From Pseudomonadota bacterium (lineage in GTDB: Bacteria > Pseudomonadota > Alphaproteobacteria > UBA2136 > UBA6156): DNA of 64,000 bases. Position 1 is the first letter of the stretch. Each line of letters opens with the position of its first letter. The stretch covers positions 1 to 64,000 of the forward strand of contig WGMN01000004.1 in assembly GCA_016125035.1 (NCBI GenBank), read 5' to 3'. Shown here one piece after another: positions 8,518 to 15,650 of this stretch. The position numbers and the translations under genes are program-made. The notes beneath the pieces are model-generated. The model had not been told where the DNA came from and made no database searches. It saw only the letters and a program-made list of their open reading frames with translations.

Positions 8518-8829
8518 CTAGGTGCTGCTCTTGACGATTTCGGTCATGGTGACGCCGAGTTTGTCATCCACGATGACCACTTCGCCACGGGCCACCAGCC
8601 GATCATTGACGTAGATATCGATGGCGTCGCCGACCTTGCGGTCGAGCTCTACAACCGCGCCGCGGCCGAGTTTGAGCAGCTGCGAGATGTTCATGGCCGT
8701 GGTGCCGAGCACCGCCTTGACGGTGATGGGCACATCGTAAACCGCCTCGAGCCCGGCCTCGGCACCCTTGCTGCCGGCGTTGGCGCCGCCCAGATCTTCC
8801 AGGTTGAGGTTTTGTTTGGGGTCGTTCAT
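8518..8829 (-). CDS. fliN: Flagellar motor switch protein FliN
   Basis: A 103-residue protein with the SpoA domain of FliN (about 25-100: VYDVPITVKAVLGTTAMNISQLLKL, then GDAIDIYVNDRLVARGEVVIVDDKLGVTMTEIV). It forms the lower part of the cytoplasmic C ring with FliM and FliG. The N-terminus is a short acidic extension typical of alphaproteobacterial FliN. It is followed after 13 bases by the MotA-like gene and preceded by fliH. Confidence 0.95.
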   Translation of the reverse strand: MNDPKQNLNLEDLGGANAGSKGAEAGLEAVYDVPITVKAVLGTTAMNISQLLKLGRGAVVELDRKVGDAIDIYVNDRLVARGEVVIVDDKLGVTMTEIVKSST

Positions 8830-8890
8830 GCGGGTACTTTGCGTCTTTGTTAATTTTGTTGGGGTTTGCGCGGCTTTATTCTACGCAGAA

Positions 8891-9715
8891 TCACTTGGGT
8901 TTTAAAGCATCCACCAGTTCTTCATCGCCCAACAATTCCGCAGCGCGGGACTGGCTGGCCTGGGTGGCTTGCTCGACCGCCGAACCGGTTGCTGCGGGAG
9001 GTGGGGTGGCGGCGGCCCCGGTGGCGGCCGCGGGCGTTGCTGGTTTGGCAGCGGGGGTGGCCTCGGTGGGCATGGGCGGGGTGGGCAGCAGGGCGGCGCC
9101 GGCGGCGGCGAGGAGTTGGTCGAGCGCTTTGAAGTGCTGGGCGACTTTGCTTTCCACCCCGCCGTTCTTCCACTCCACCACCGCATCGGTGAGGCCCAGC
9201 GAAGGATCGGTGATGATGTGCATGGGCAGGCCGAGGATGCTGGCCTGCGGCAGTTGCAGCTTTTCATGGTAGCCGCGCGCGGCGGGGTGGATGCGCAGGG
9301 TGAGCGATTCATCCGCCTTGATGAGGGGGAGCACGCTGCGCAGGTGTTGCTCGAGCAGTTCGTCCGGGTAGTGGGACATGAGGTCGCCCACCTGGCGGTA
9401 AAGGGTGGTGCGCAGGAGGGCGAGCATTTGTGTGGCGAGGGTGGACTCGCGCTCCTCGGTGGTTTTTTGCAGCGCGGTGAGCGTGCTTTGCAGGTGTTGT
9501 TGCAGCTGGGCGAGGTCGGCCTGGGCTTGTTGCTGGCCTTCCTTCAGCCCGGTGGTGTAGCCTTCATCGTAAGCTTTTTGCCGCGGGTTGGCGGGCATGG
9601 AGGCAGGCGCGCGGGTGGCGGTGGGCGAGGGGGATTTGGCATCGCCAACCACCTCGAAGAACTCGGTATCGAAGGTGTACTTCTGGTGGGTGGGGGGTGT
9701 GGGGAGATCGGCCAT
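8891..9715 (-). CDS. fliH: FliH-like flagellar export apparatus protein
   Basis: A 274-residue protein. In order it has a proline-rich N-terminus, a Gly/Gln-rich helix (AYDEGYTTGLKEGQQQAQADL, FliH's G-x3-G pattern, about 50-70), a coiled coil (70-105), a globular C-terminal FliH/V-ATPase-E-like part (105-205), and an extra Ala/Pro-rich tail of ~70 residues. FliH negatively regulates the FliI ATPase and links it to the C ring. The assignment rests on position between fliG and fliN plus this architecture. The tail is longer than usual. Confidence 0.85.
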   Translation of the reverse strand: MADLPTPPTHQKYTFDTEFFEVVGDAKSPSPTATRAPASMPANPRQKAYDEGYTTGLKEGQQQAQADLAQLQQHLQSTLTALQKTTEERESTLATQMLALLRTTLYRQVGDLMSHYPDELLEQHLRSVLPLIKADESLTLRIHPAARGYHEKLQLPQASILGLPMHIITDPSLGLTDAVVEWKNGGVESKVAQHFKALDQLLAAAGAALLPTPPMPTEATPAAKPATPAAATGAAATPPPAATGSAVEQATQASQSRAAELLGDEELVDALKPK

Positions 9716-9723
9716 TTACGAAA

Positions 9724-9751
9724 GGTAGTAGGTTGTAGGTGGTAGGTTGTA
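9724..9751. repeat. Heptamer tandem array (GGTTGTA type)
   Basis: Four copies: GGTAGTA, GGTTGTA, GGTGGTA, GGTTGTA. It lies in the 53-base gap between the fliG stop (9769) and the fliH start (9715). The same heptamer family recurs at 28716, 32697 and 44764. Confidence 0.9.
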
Positions 9752-9768
9752 GGGGAAGAAGGAGAGGG

Positions 9769-10776
9769 TCATGTGATGAACTCGTCCTGGCCCTCGGCGC
9801 CGCTGATGATGACGATCTCGCCCTTGTCGGCCAGCTTTTTGGCGGCGGAGACGATCTTGAGCTGGGCTTCGTCGACATCCTTGACCTTGACCGGGCCCAT
9901 GGCGTCCATGTCTTCCTTGAGGATCTTGGCGGCGCGCTCGGACATGTTGGCGAGGAACTTGTCGCGCATTTCCGGCTTGGCGCCTTTGAGGGCCAGGCCC
10001 AGCACGTCTTTATCCACATCGCGCAGGATGGTTTGGATGCCTTTGTCGTCGGTCTTCATGATGTCATCAAACGTGAACATCAGGGCGCGGATGCGCTCGG
10101 CGTCCTGGGGGTGTTTTTGTTCCAGCAGGCCCATGAAGCGTTGCTCATTCGACCTATCAAAGTTGTTGAAGATCTCGGCCATAAGCTCATGACTATCCCG
10201 CGTATTTTTTTGCGCCAGGTTGCGCATGAACTCGGACTTGAGGGACTCTTCCACCGCGTTGAGCACCTCGCGCGGGACGTTGTCCATGACCAGGATGCGC
10301 TCCATCACCTCCATCGCCAATTCCTGCGGCAGCACGCCCAGCACCTTGGCGGCGTGCGACGACTTGATGCGGCTGATGATGACCGCCACGGTTTGCGGGT
10401 ATTCATTGATGAGGTAGGTGGCCAAAGTTTCTTCATGCACGTTGGCCAGCTTCTCCCACATGGTGCGGCCGGCCGGGCCGCGCATTTCGTCCATCAGCTC
10501 CTTCACCCGGTCTTCCTTGAGGAAGCTCTTCAGGTAGCGCTCGGTGGTGCCCCAGCCGCCGGACATGCCGCCGCCGCCGCCGCCCACCGCCTCGGCGAAG
10601 TCGGTGAGGGTGGATTCGGTCTCCTCCGCGCTGATGTGGCCGAGCACCGCCATCTCGCGCGAGATGTCGCGGATCTCGTAGTCATCCATGAACGAGAACA
10701 GTTGTGCGGCCCGTTGCTCGCCCATGGCGAGCATGATGATGGCGGCTTTGCGGGGACCGGTGAGGGGCTGGGCCAT
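9769..10776 (-). CDS. fliG: Flagellar motor switch protein FliG
   Basis: A 335-residue FliG, the usual length. It is the rotor part of the switch that meets the stator. The N-terminal domain (about 1-100) binds FliF. The middle domain has NEYPQTVAVIIS (the EHPQ motif with Tyr for His). The C-terminal domain carries the charged torque helix (VDKDVLGLALKGAKPEMRDK). A glycine stretch (GGGGGMSGG, about residue 70) is an insertion in the N-terminal domain. It starts 6 bases after the fliF stop, so the two are translationally close. Confidence 0.97.
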   Translation of the reverse strand: MAQPLTGPRKAAIIMLAMGEQRAAQLFSFMDDYEIRDISREMAVLGHISAEETESTLTDFAEAVGGGGGGMSGGWGTTERYLKSFLKEDRVKELMDEMRGPAGRTMWEKLANVHEETLATYLINEYPQTVAVIISRIKSSHAAKVLGVLPQELAMEVMERILVMDNVPREVLNAVEESLKSEFMRNLAQKNTRDSHELMAEIFNNFDRSNEQRFMGLLEQKHPQDAERIRALMFTFDDIMKTDDKGIQTILRDVDKDVLGLALKGAKPEMRDKFLANMSERAAKILKEDMDAMGPVKVKDVDEAQLKIVSAAKKLADKGEIVIISGAEGQDEFIT

Positions 10777-10781
10777 GGCGG

Positions 10782-12395
10782 TTACCCGTTATCCTGCTGG
10801 CCGCCGGTGGAGCCGCCCATCCAGCCGCGCACCACGCCCAGCGATTCTTCCGGGTATTGGTCGATGATCTCGTTGACCTTTTTGACCGAGGACTCTTTGA
10901 CGCGGCCCTGGACGGAGCGGATGTCAATCATGCTCGACTCCTCCGGGGCCGCCCCGATCTCCCCCGCGCCGACGGCGGCCACCCGCCCGCCGCCGCTGTT
11001 AACATGGATGGGGGCCGCGCTGGCCAGCGCGGTGTTAAGCGTGGCCAGTGCCGGCTTGACCACCAGCAGACCGACGATGGCCAATGCCGCCGCCATGAGG
11101 GCGTATTGGATGATGCTGATGATTTGCTCCTTGGTGAGGAAGGGCTCGGAGACGGCCTCGATCTCAGGCGCGGCGGAGAAGGGCATATCCACCACCTCGA
11201 CCTTGTCGCCGCGTTCCGCATTAAAGCCGATGGCGGTTTCCACCAGGGTTTGCAGGCGGGATTTTTCTTCAGCCGTGAGTGGGGTGTAAGATGCCGCCTG
11301 GCCCTCTGCCGCCGGGGTGGATTTGCCTTCCACCAGCACCGCGACGCTGAGTTTTTGCACCTGGCCGGAGCCGTGTTCCAGCTGGCGCACGGTTTTGGAG
11401 ATCTCGTAATTGGTGGTGGTTTCCGTGCGGGCCTCGTTGCTGCCGCCGCCGCTGCCGCTGCCGGCACCGGCGCCGCCGGGGGTGTTGCCCTGCACGCCGG
11501 TGAGACCGCCGTTGTTGCCAGACGAGGTGGTGTTGGTGCTTTCGGTGGTTTGCTCGGAGCGCACGACTTGCTGCGTGGGGTCGTACAGCTCGGACTGTTC
11601 GGAGATTTTGTCGGTGTTGATCTGCGCGGTGACGCGCACCGCCACTTTGCCCACGCCCACCACGCGCTCCAGCATGCTTGAGAGTGAGTCCTGGTAGCGT
11701 TTTTCGATGGCGTGGCGCGCGCTTTCTGCCCCCGCGGCGGCGGTGGTTTGCTCGGCACCGTTAAAGAGCATTTCGCCGCGCTGGTCGATGATGGTGACGT
11801 TCTCCAGCGAGAGGTTGGGCACCGCCGCGGCCACCAGGGAGGCGATGCTTTGCACCTGCTCGGGCTGCAGAGTGCGCACGCCGAGGTTAAGCGCCACCGC
11901 CGCCGAAGGAGTGACCTGCTCGCGGCTGAAGAGGTTCTGCTTGGGAAGCACCAGGTGCACCCGCGCGCCGGACACCGCGGGCAGGGTGCCGATGGTGCGC
12001 GCAAGTTCACCTTCCAGTGCACGTTTGGCATTTAAGTTGCTGACAAAATTAGTGGTGCCGAAGCTGCTTTGGTTGTCGAACAGTTCGTATCCCGCGGTGG
12101 AGCCGCCGACCATGCCCTGGCCCGCCACCTGCAGGCGCAGCTCGCCGACTTTATCGGACGGGACGTAGACCGCGCCCTCGCCACGGACCTCGTGGGCGAT
12201 GTTCTGGCTGGAGAGGTAGTCGTCGATGCGCGAGGCCTCGGGCGCCGAAAGCCCGCCGTAGAGCAGCGCCATGCCGGGGGTTTGCGCCCGGTTGATGACC
12301 AGCGAGGAGATGGCGATGACCGCCGCCAGACCAACAAAAAGAGCTAAAATTCGGCCAGGGCCAAGACTGCGGAAGGCGGCAACGAGGGGTTCCAC
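10782..12395 (-). CDS. fliF: Flagellar MS-ring protein FliF
   Basis: A 537-residue FliF with a first membrane helix (about 15-35), a large periplasmic ring-building region (YscJ-like, 45-220), and a Gly/Ser/Asn-rich disordered stretch (about 300-330). A second helix (IISIIQYALMAAALAIVGLLVV) precedes the C-terminal FliG-binding tail. It polymerises into the MS ring on which the rotor is built. The start is a GTG (12395) with AAAAGG a few bases upstream; no better ATG exists. First gene of the fliF-fliG-fliH-fliN-motA-flbD minus-strand operon. I found no clear -24/-12 promoter upstream. Confidence 0.97.
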   Translation of the reverse strand: MEPLVAAFRSLGPGRILALFVGLAAVIAISSLVINRAQTPGMALLYGGLSAPEASRIDDYLSSQNIAHEVRGEGAVYVPSDKVGELRLQVAGQGMVGGSTAGYELFDNQSSFGTTNFVSNLNAKRALEGELARTIGTLPAVSGARVHLVLPKQNLFSREQVTPSAAVALNLGVRTLQPEQVQSIASLVAAAVPNLSLENVTIIDQRGEMLFNGAEQTTAAAGAESARHAIEKRYQDSLSSMLERVVGVGKVAVRVTAQINTDKISEQSELYDPTQQVVRSEQTTESTNTTSSGNNGGLTGVQGNTPGGAGAGSGSGGGSNEARTETTTNYEISKTVRQLEHGSGQVQKLSVAVLVEGKSTPAAEGQAASYTPLTAEEKSRLQTLVETAIGFNAERGDKVEVVDMPFSAAPEIEAVSEPFLTKEQIISIIQYALMAAALAIVGLLVVKPALATLNTALASAAPIHVNSGGGRVAAVGAGEIGAAPEESSMIDIRSVQGRVKESSVKKVNEIIDQYPEESLGVVRGWMGGSTGGQQDNG

Positions 12396-12810
12396 TCACA
12401 AACCTTTTTTATAAGCGTTATTCTTTTTTTGGGTCGCTTACATGACGCGTGGGGGGCTACTTGCCGGTGCCTTATTGATGGCGGAGTTGCGCGGCGAAGG
12501 CAAGGGGGCGTGGAGGCGGCATTGTGGTAAAGGTGCCGCAGGGGGAGGCAACGAAATCTTGTGGGTACAAACAACGTTGCCCCCAAACCTAGCTGCGGCC
12601 TTGCGGGGGGTAAAACCGGGTTTTGTGGTTAATGCAATGTTTTTAATTGTAAAAAAGAGAAAGCAAGTGGCGCGGGAGGCGTGGCGAGGTTGCGCCAGGG
12701 GTGGCCCGTGGGGCCCTATGGGGGATGGACATGTGGTTAAAAGCTGGGCAATCTGCCCGACGAGCCGGTATGTAGCCGGTTAAAAAATATCCTAAGTAAA
12801 GGACACAAAA
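12396..12810. other. Divergent intergenic region between fliF and flagellin 1
   Basis: A 415-base gap between fliF (minus) and the first flagellin (plus), which must hold both promoters. There is no credible ORF. GG-N10-GC occurs at 12526-12539, but the surrounding bases do not fit a sigma-54 promoter. A FliA-like candidate is listed separately. The middle is AT-richer (around 12620-12660) than the genome. Confidence 0.5.
12738..12763 (+). promoter_or_regulatory. Possible sigma-28 (FliA) promoter of flagellin 1
   Basis: TAAAAGCT, 10 bases, then CCCGACGA resembles the enterobacterial FliA pattern TAAA-N-GCCGATAA in both boxes, with one base less spacing. The start point would lie about 40 bases before the flagellin ATG. 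This is a sequence resemblance only; no FliA gene is in the window. Confidence 0.3.
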
Positions 12811-15120
12811 ATGACCATCACCTTTAATACCAACCTGTCGGCTTTGACTTCGCAGCGGTACATCGGTATCGCCTCGAACAACGCGTCGGGCTCTCTGGCC
12901 AAGCTCTCGTCCGGTTCGCGCATTCCGCAAGCCAAAGACGACGCGGCCGGTCTCGCCATCGGTTCCAAACTCAAGGCTGAAGTGGCCGGTTTGACCCAGG
13001 CTTCCAACAACGCCAGCCAGGCGGTCTCGCTGCTGCAGATTGCTGACGGTGCGCTTTCCACCATCGGCGACATGCTTGTGCGGATGAAGACCCTGGCGAC
13101 GCAAGCTTCCTCCGGGCAGCTGGCCGACGCCGAACGTGGCCTTCTCAACCAGGAATTTACCAACCTGCGCTCGGAAGTTGACCGGATTGCCAACACCGCC
13201 AACTTTAACGGCACCAACCTGTTGTCCGGTTCTACCGTGGTGAGCTCTAACACCAACCACCTTTCCTCCGTGGGGACCTCGGTGGCCGTGGACGGCAGCA
13301 CCATTGGCAACGCCGCCAACAGCCAGATCAGTCAAGGTGTGCAGAGTGTCAACTTTAACAGCACGGTGGACACGCCCGCTGTGAAGCTGGAGTACGACGC
13401 CGCCCACAACCTGATGACCATGACCGACCTTTCCACCGGCAACACCTCTTCGGCCACGGTGTCTTCCACCGCGATTGCCACCGGTTCCACCGAGACTCTC
13501 TCGTTCGCCGGTTTGGGTGCCACGGTTGTGCTGAACAGCAACTTTGACAAGAGTGCGAGCTCTTCCGTGACCAACGGTGTGCGCGAGGCGACTTATACTG
13601 CCGCCAACGGCGGTGGCGGTGGCTTGACCACGACCGCTGGCCTTTCCAGCATCAGCGCCTTCCGCCTGAAGCCGAATGGTACTGGCGGCGTTTCTGCCGG
13701 TAACTTTAACGGTGTGGCGTTTACCCTTAACTCTACCGCGAGCGGCGACGGTGCCCTTTCCACCATTACCGGCACCGTGGTGGGTGATGACGGCGCGAAC
13801 CACGTGTTCAGCGTGAAGAAGGCTGACGGCAGCACCGGCGGCACCGTGGACCTGAGCACCACCGGCGCCAAGACGGTGACCCTGGTGGACAGCTCTGGCA
13901 ACGAGTTTGACCTGAGCTTTACCGTGGGTACCGCGTTTGCCAACAACCAGACCTCGACCATTACCGGTACGTTGTCCGGCATCAACACCAGCCGCACCGA
14001 CGTGGCTGCGACGAGCCTGAACTTTGTCAACCCCACGGTTGGTGTGAGCACGGGTGCTGTTGACGGGGTGTCGATCCAGAACGTGGACTTCTCGGGCCTT
14101 AACCCCCCGTTGCTGAGTGCCGGTTTTGCCGCGCCGATCACCTTCAGCACCGCTGGCGGTAAGATTACCGCAAGTGGCGTGACCATTAACGGCCGGGCCT
14201 TTACCAACACCACTGGGGCGGTGGACTTTACCACCACCACCGGTGACCGGACGTTCACTTACGACGACGGCCAAGGCAACAGCTTTGACCTGGTGTTTGA
14301 CATTGGCACCACGGCGCTTGCTGCCACCAGTACCCTTAGCAACCTGGCCAGCCCCACGCTGACCAGCACGCCGGCGGTGCAGAACAACAGCATTCACCTG
14401 CTGGCTGTGAACAAGACTGCGGCCAGCACCTTCGACTTTGGCGACCTTGACCGCGCCAAGGTGACGTTTAACGCCGGTACCGCCAACTCTTCCGGGGCGA
14501 CGCTGACGCTGGGTGACGGTTCCACCTTTACCGCCAGCGCCATCAACTTGGCCACCACCGGGGTAAAGACCATTACCCTGGCAGGCCAAGGCCCTAATGC
14601 CGGTGCCAGCCTGACGTTCTCGTTCAACCTGACGGGCGCGCTCTCCAGTGGTGACTCCCTTTCGGTGGATATCGGTGAAATCGGCCAGGTGGTGGGCGTT
14701 AACTCGACCACCGGCGGCTCCACCAGCTTCTCCTTTAAAGTGGGGACAGGTGCGACCACCAACGACAGCATCACCTTCGCGTTGAACAGCGCCACCACCA
14801 GCTCACTGGGCATCAGCTCGAGCACGGTGGACACCGCCGCCAACGCCGATAACGCGATTGCCGCGCTGAACACCGCGATTTCGGGTGTGTCGAGCCGTCG
14901 TGCTGACGTGGGTGCCAACCAATCCCGACTGGGGTTTGCCTCGGCAAGCATCAGCGTGGCGATTGAGAACACCACCGCCGCGACCAGTGCTATCCTGGAC
15001 GTGGATGTGAGCTCGGAAATTACCAACTTCACCAGCCAACAAGTGCTGCTGCAAGCTGGTATCTCGCTGCTCGCCCAGGCCAACCAGCAACCTGCGTTGC
15101 TGCTGCGCTTGCTCCAGTAG
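12811..15120 (+). CDS. Flagellin 1, unusually long
   Basis: A 769-residue flagellin. The conserved N-terminal D0/D1 part (about 1-150) includes SSGSRIPQAKDDAAGLAIGS and EVDRIANTANFNG. The C-terminal D1/D0 part (about 665-769) includes RADVGANQSRLGFA and a helix ending in LLAQANQQP. Between them lie ~500 residues of Gly/Ser/Thr-rich repetitive beta-type sequence, which would be surface-exposed in the filament. Typical flagellins are 270-500 residues, so the variable part is enlarged. AAAGGAC lies 7 bases before the ATG. A perfect terminator hairpin follows at once, so it is transcribed alone. Confidence 0.95.
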   Translation: MTITFNTNLSALTSQRYIGIASNNASGSLAKLSSGSRIPQAKDDAAGLAIGSKLKAEVAGLTQASNNASQAVSLLQIADGALSTIGDMLVRMKTLATQASSGQLADAERGLLNQEFTNLRSEVDRIANTANFNGTNLLSGSTVVSSNTNHLSSVGTSVAVDGSTIGNAANSQISQGVQSVNFNSTVDTPAVKLEYDAAHNLMTMTDLSTGNTSSATVSSTAIATGSTETLSFAGLGATVVLNSNFDKSASSSVTNGVREATYTAANGGGGGLTTTAGLSSISAFRLKPNGTGGVSAGNFNGVAFTLNSTASGDGALSTITGTVVGDDGANHVFSVKKADGSTGGTVDLSTTGAKTVTLVDSSGNEFDLSFTVGTAFANNQTSTITGTLSGINTSRTDVAATSLNFVNPTVGVSTGAVDGVSIQNVDFSGLNPPLLSAGFAAPITFSTAGGKITASGVTINGRAFTNTTGAVDFTTTTGDRTFTYDDGQGNSFDLVFDIGTTALAATSTLSNLASPTLTSTPAVQNNSIHLLAVNKTAASTFDFGDLDRAKVTFNAGTANSSGATLTLGDGSTFTASAINLATTGVKTITLAGQGPNAGASLTFSFNLTGALSSGDSLSVDIGEIGQVVGVNSTTGGSTSFSFKVGTGATTNDSITFALNSATTSSLGISSSTVDTAANADNAIAALNTAISGVSSRRADVGANQSRLGFASASISVAIENTTAATSAILDVDVSSEITNFTSQQVLLQAGISLLAQANQQPALLLRLLQ

Positions 15121-15137
15121 TTAAGGCGACAAGGTTA

Positions 15138-15167
15138 CACAAAGGCCCCCGCAAGGGGGCCTTTGTG
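15138..15167 (+). terminator. Terminator of flagellin 1
   Basis: CACAAAGGCCCCC and GGGGGCCTTTGTG form a perfect 13-bp stem with a GCAA loop, 17 bases after the flagellin stop. The T-run is short (TTTG), but the stem is strong. Confidence 0.85.
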
Positions 15168-15210
15168 CGTGGTAAGCTACCTTACTGAATAAAGGGGGCT
15201 GGTAAGGGCA

Positions 15211-15226
15211 AACACTATATATAGTG
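15211..15226. promoter_or_regulatory. NrdR box upstream of nrdAB
   Basis: ACACTATATATAGTGT is a perfect 16-base palindrome matching the NrdR binding consensus (ACACwATATATwGTGT). NrdR represses ribonucleotide reductase genes when dATP is high. Only one clear box is seen; pairs are more usual. It lies 440 bases before nrdA, so the promoter is distal and a long leader or small gene lies between. Confidence 0.85.
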
Positions 15227-15313
15227 TGTGAGTGCACGAAAAAGACACAGGGGGTAGCGTAAGGGAGGAGGTATGGCTGCTTAAAAGACGGGCAGTAAGT
15301 GTCCCTCAATCAA

Positions 15314-15457
15314 ATGCTTATCGGCAACATCAGACAGTTGGGTGCCCTTGTGGTGGAAGGAGAGATTGTGAATGATGCGACATACCGGAGAGAGAGATAT
15401 GGGGCTGCCCCCTGCTGGATGACCAGAGGAGGGCGGGAGGGTGACTCTGCTCTTTGA
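15314..15457 (+). CDS. Possible small ORF in the nrdA leader
   Basis: A 47-codon ORF, ATG at 15314, that starts MLIGNIRQLGALVVEGEI and runs on coherently until the overlap with the next ORF. No strong ribosome binding site is seen. Its last ~15 codons overlap the ORF at 15441 in another frame, so the two could be one frameshifted gene (about 95 residues). The family is unknown and it is too short for the ORF track. Confidence 0.3.
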   Translation: MLIGNIRQLGALVVEGEIVNDATYRRERYGAAPCWMTRGGREGDSAL

Positions 15458-15614
15458 TATTCCGGAGCTGCGGCGGAAAGTGATTTCTGATCTGCGAACC
15501 GGTAAGGCCGCAAGGCAACAACAGCCGCAGGGAAACCTGCCGGGCATAAAGGGGACCAACCCCCGCGTGTTTGGCCCACTGCGGTTGAAAGACAATAAAG
15601 ACCCCGCGCTTTAG
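15441..15614 (+). CDS. Possible small ORF just before nrdA
   Basis: A 57-codon ORF with a GTG start at 15441, preceded by a purine-rich GAGGAGGGCGGGAGG stretch. It reads DIPELRRKVISDLRTGKAARQ, then a basic tail, and ends 36 bases before nrdA. The amphipathic helix-like composition looks protein-like, but no family is recognised. It may be the second half of a frameshifted gene with the ORF at 15314, or non-coding leader. Confidence 0.35.
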   Translation: MTLLFDIPELRRKVISDLRTGKAARQQQPQGNLPGIKGTNPRVFGPLRLKDNKDPAL

Positions 15615-15650
15615 TTAGGTGCGGGCCAACATAACAAGAGAGGTCGCGTC

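Noticed and set aside
12526-12539. GG-N10-GC upstream of flagellin 1 as a sigma-54 promoter
   Set aside because: Only the GG and GC fit; the remaining -24 and -12 bases do not, and it lies 270 bases from the start.
15281-15595. Minus-strand ORFs upstream of nrdA in the ORF track
   Set aside because: Their composition is low-complexity with no protein-like pattern, and the plus strand of the same region reads better.
15460-15600. Cobalamin riboswitch before nrdA, suggested by CCCACTGCGG and a GCAGG-GAAA-CCTGC stem
   Set aside because: The B12-box order and spacing are not present, and the downstream enzyme is a cobalamin-independent class Ia reductase.
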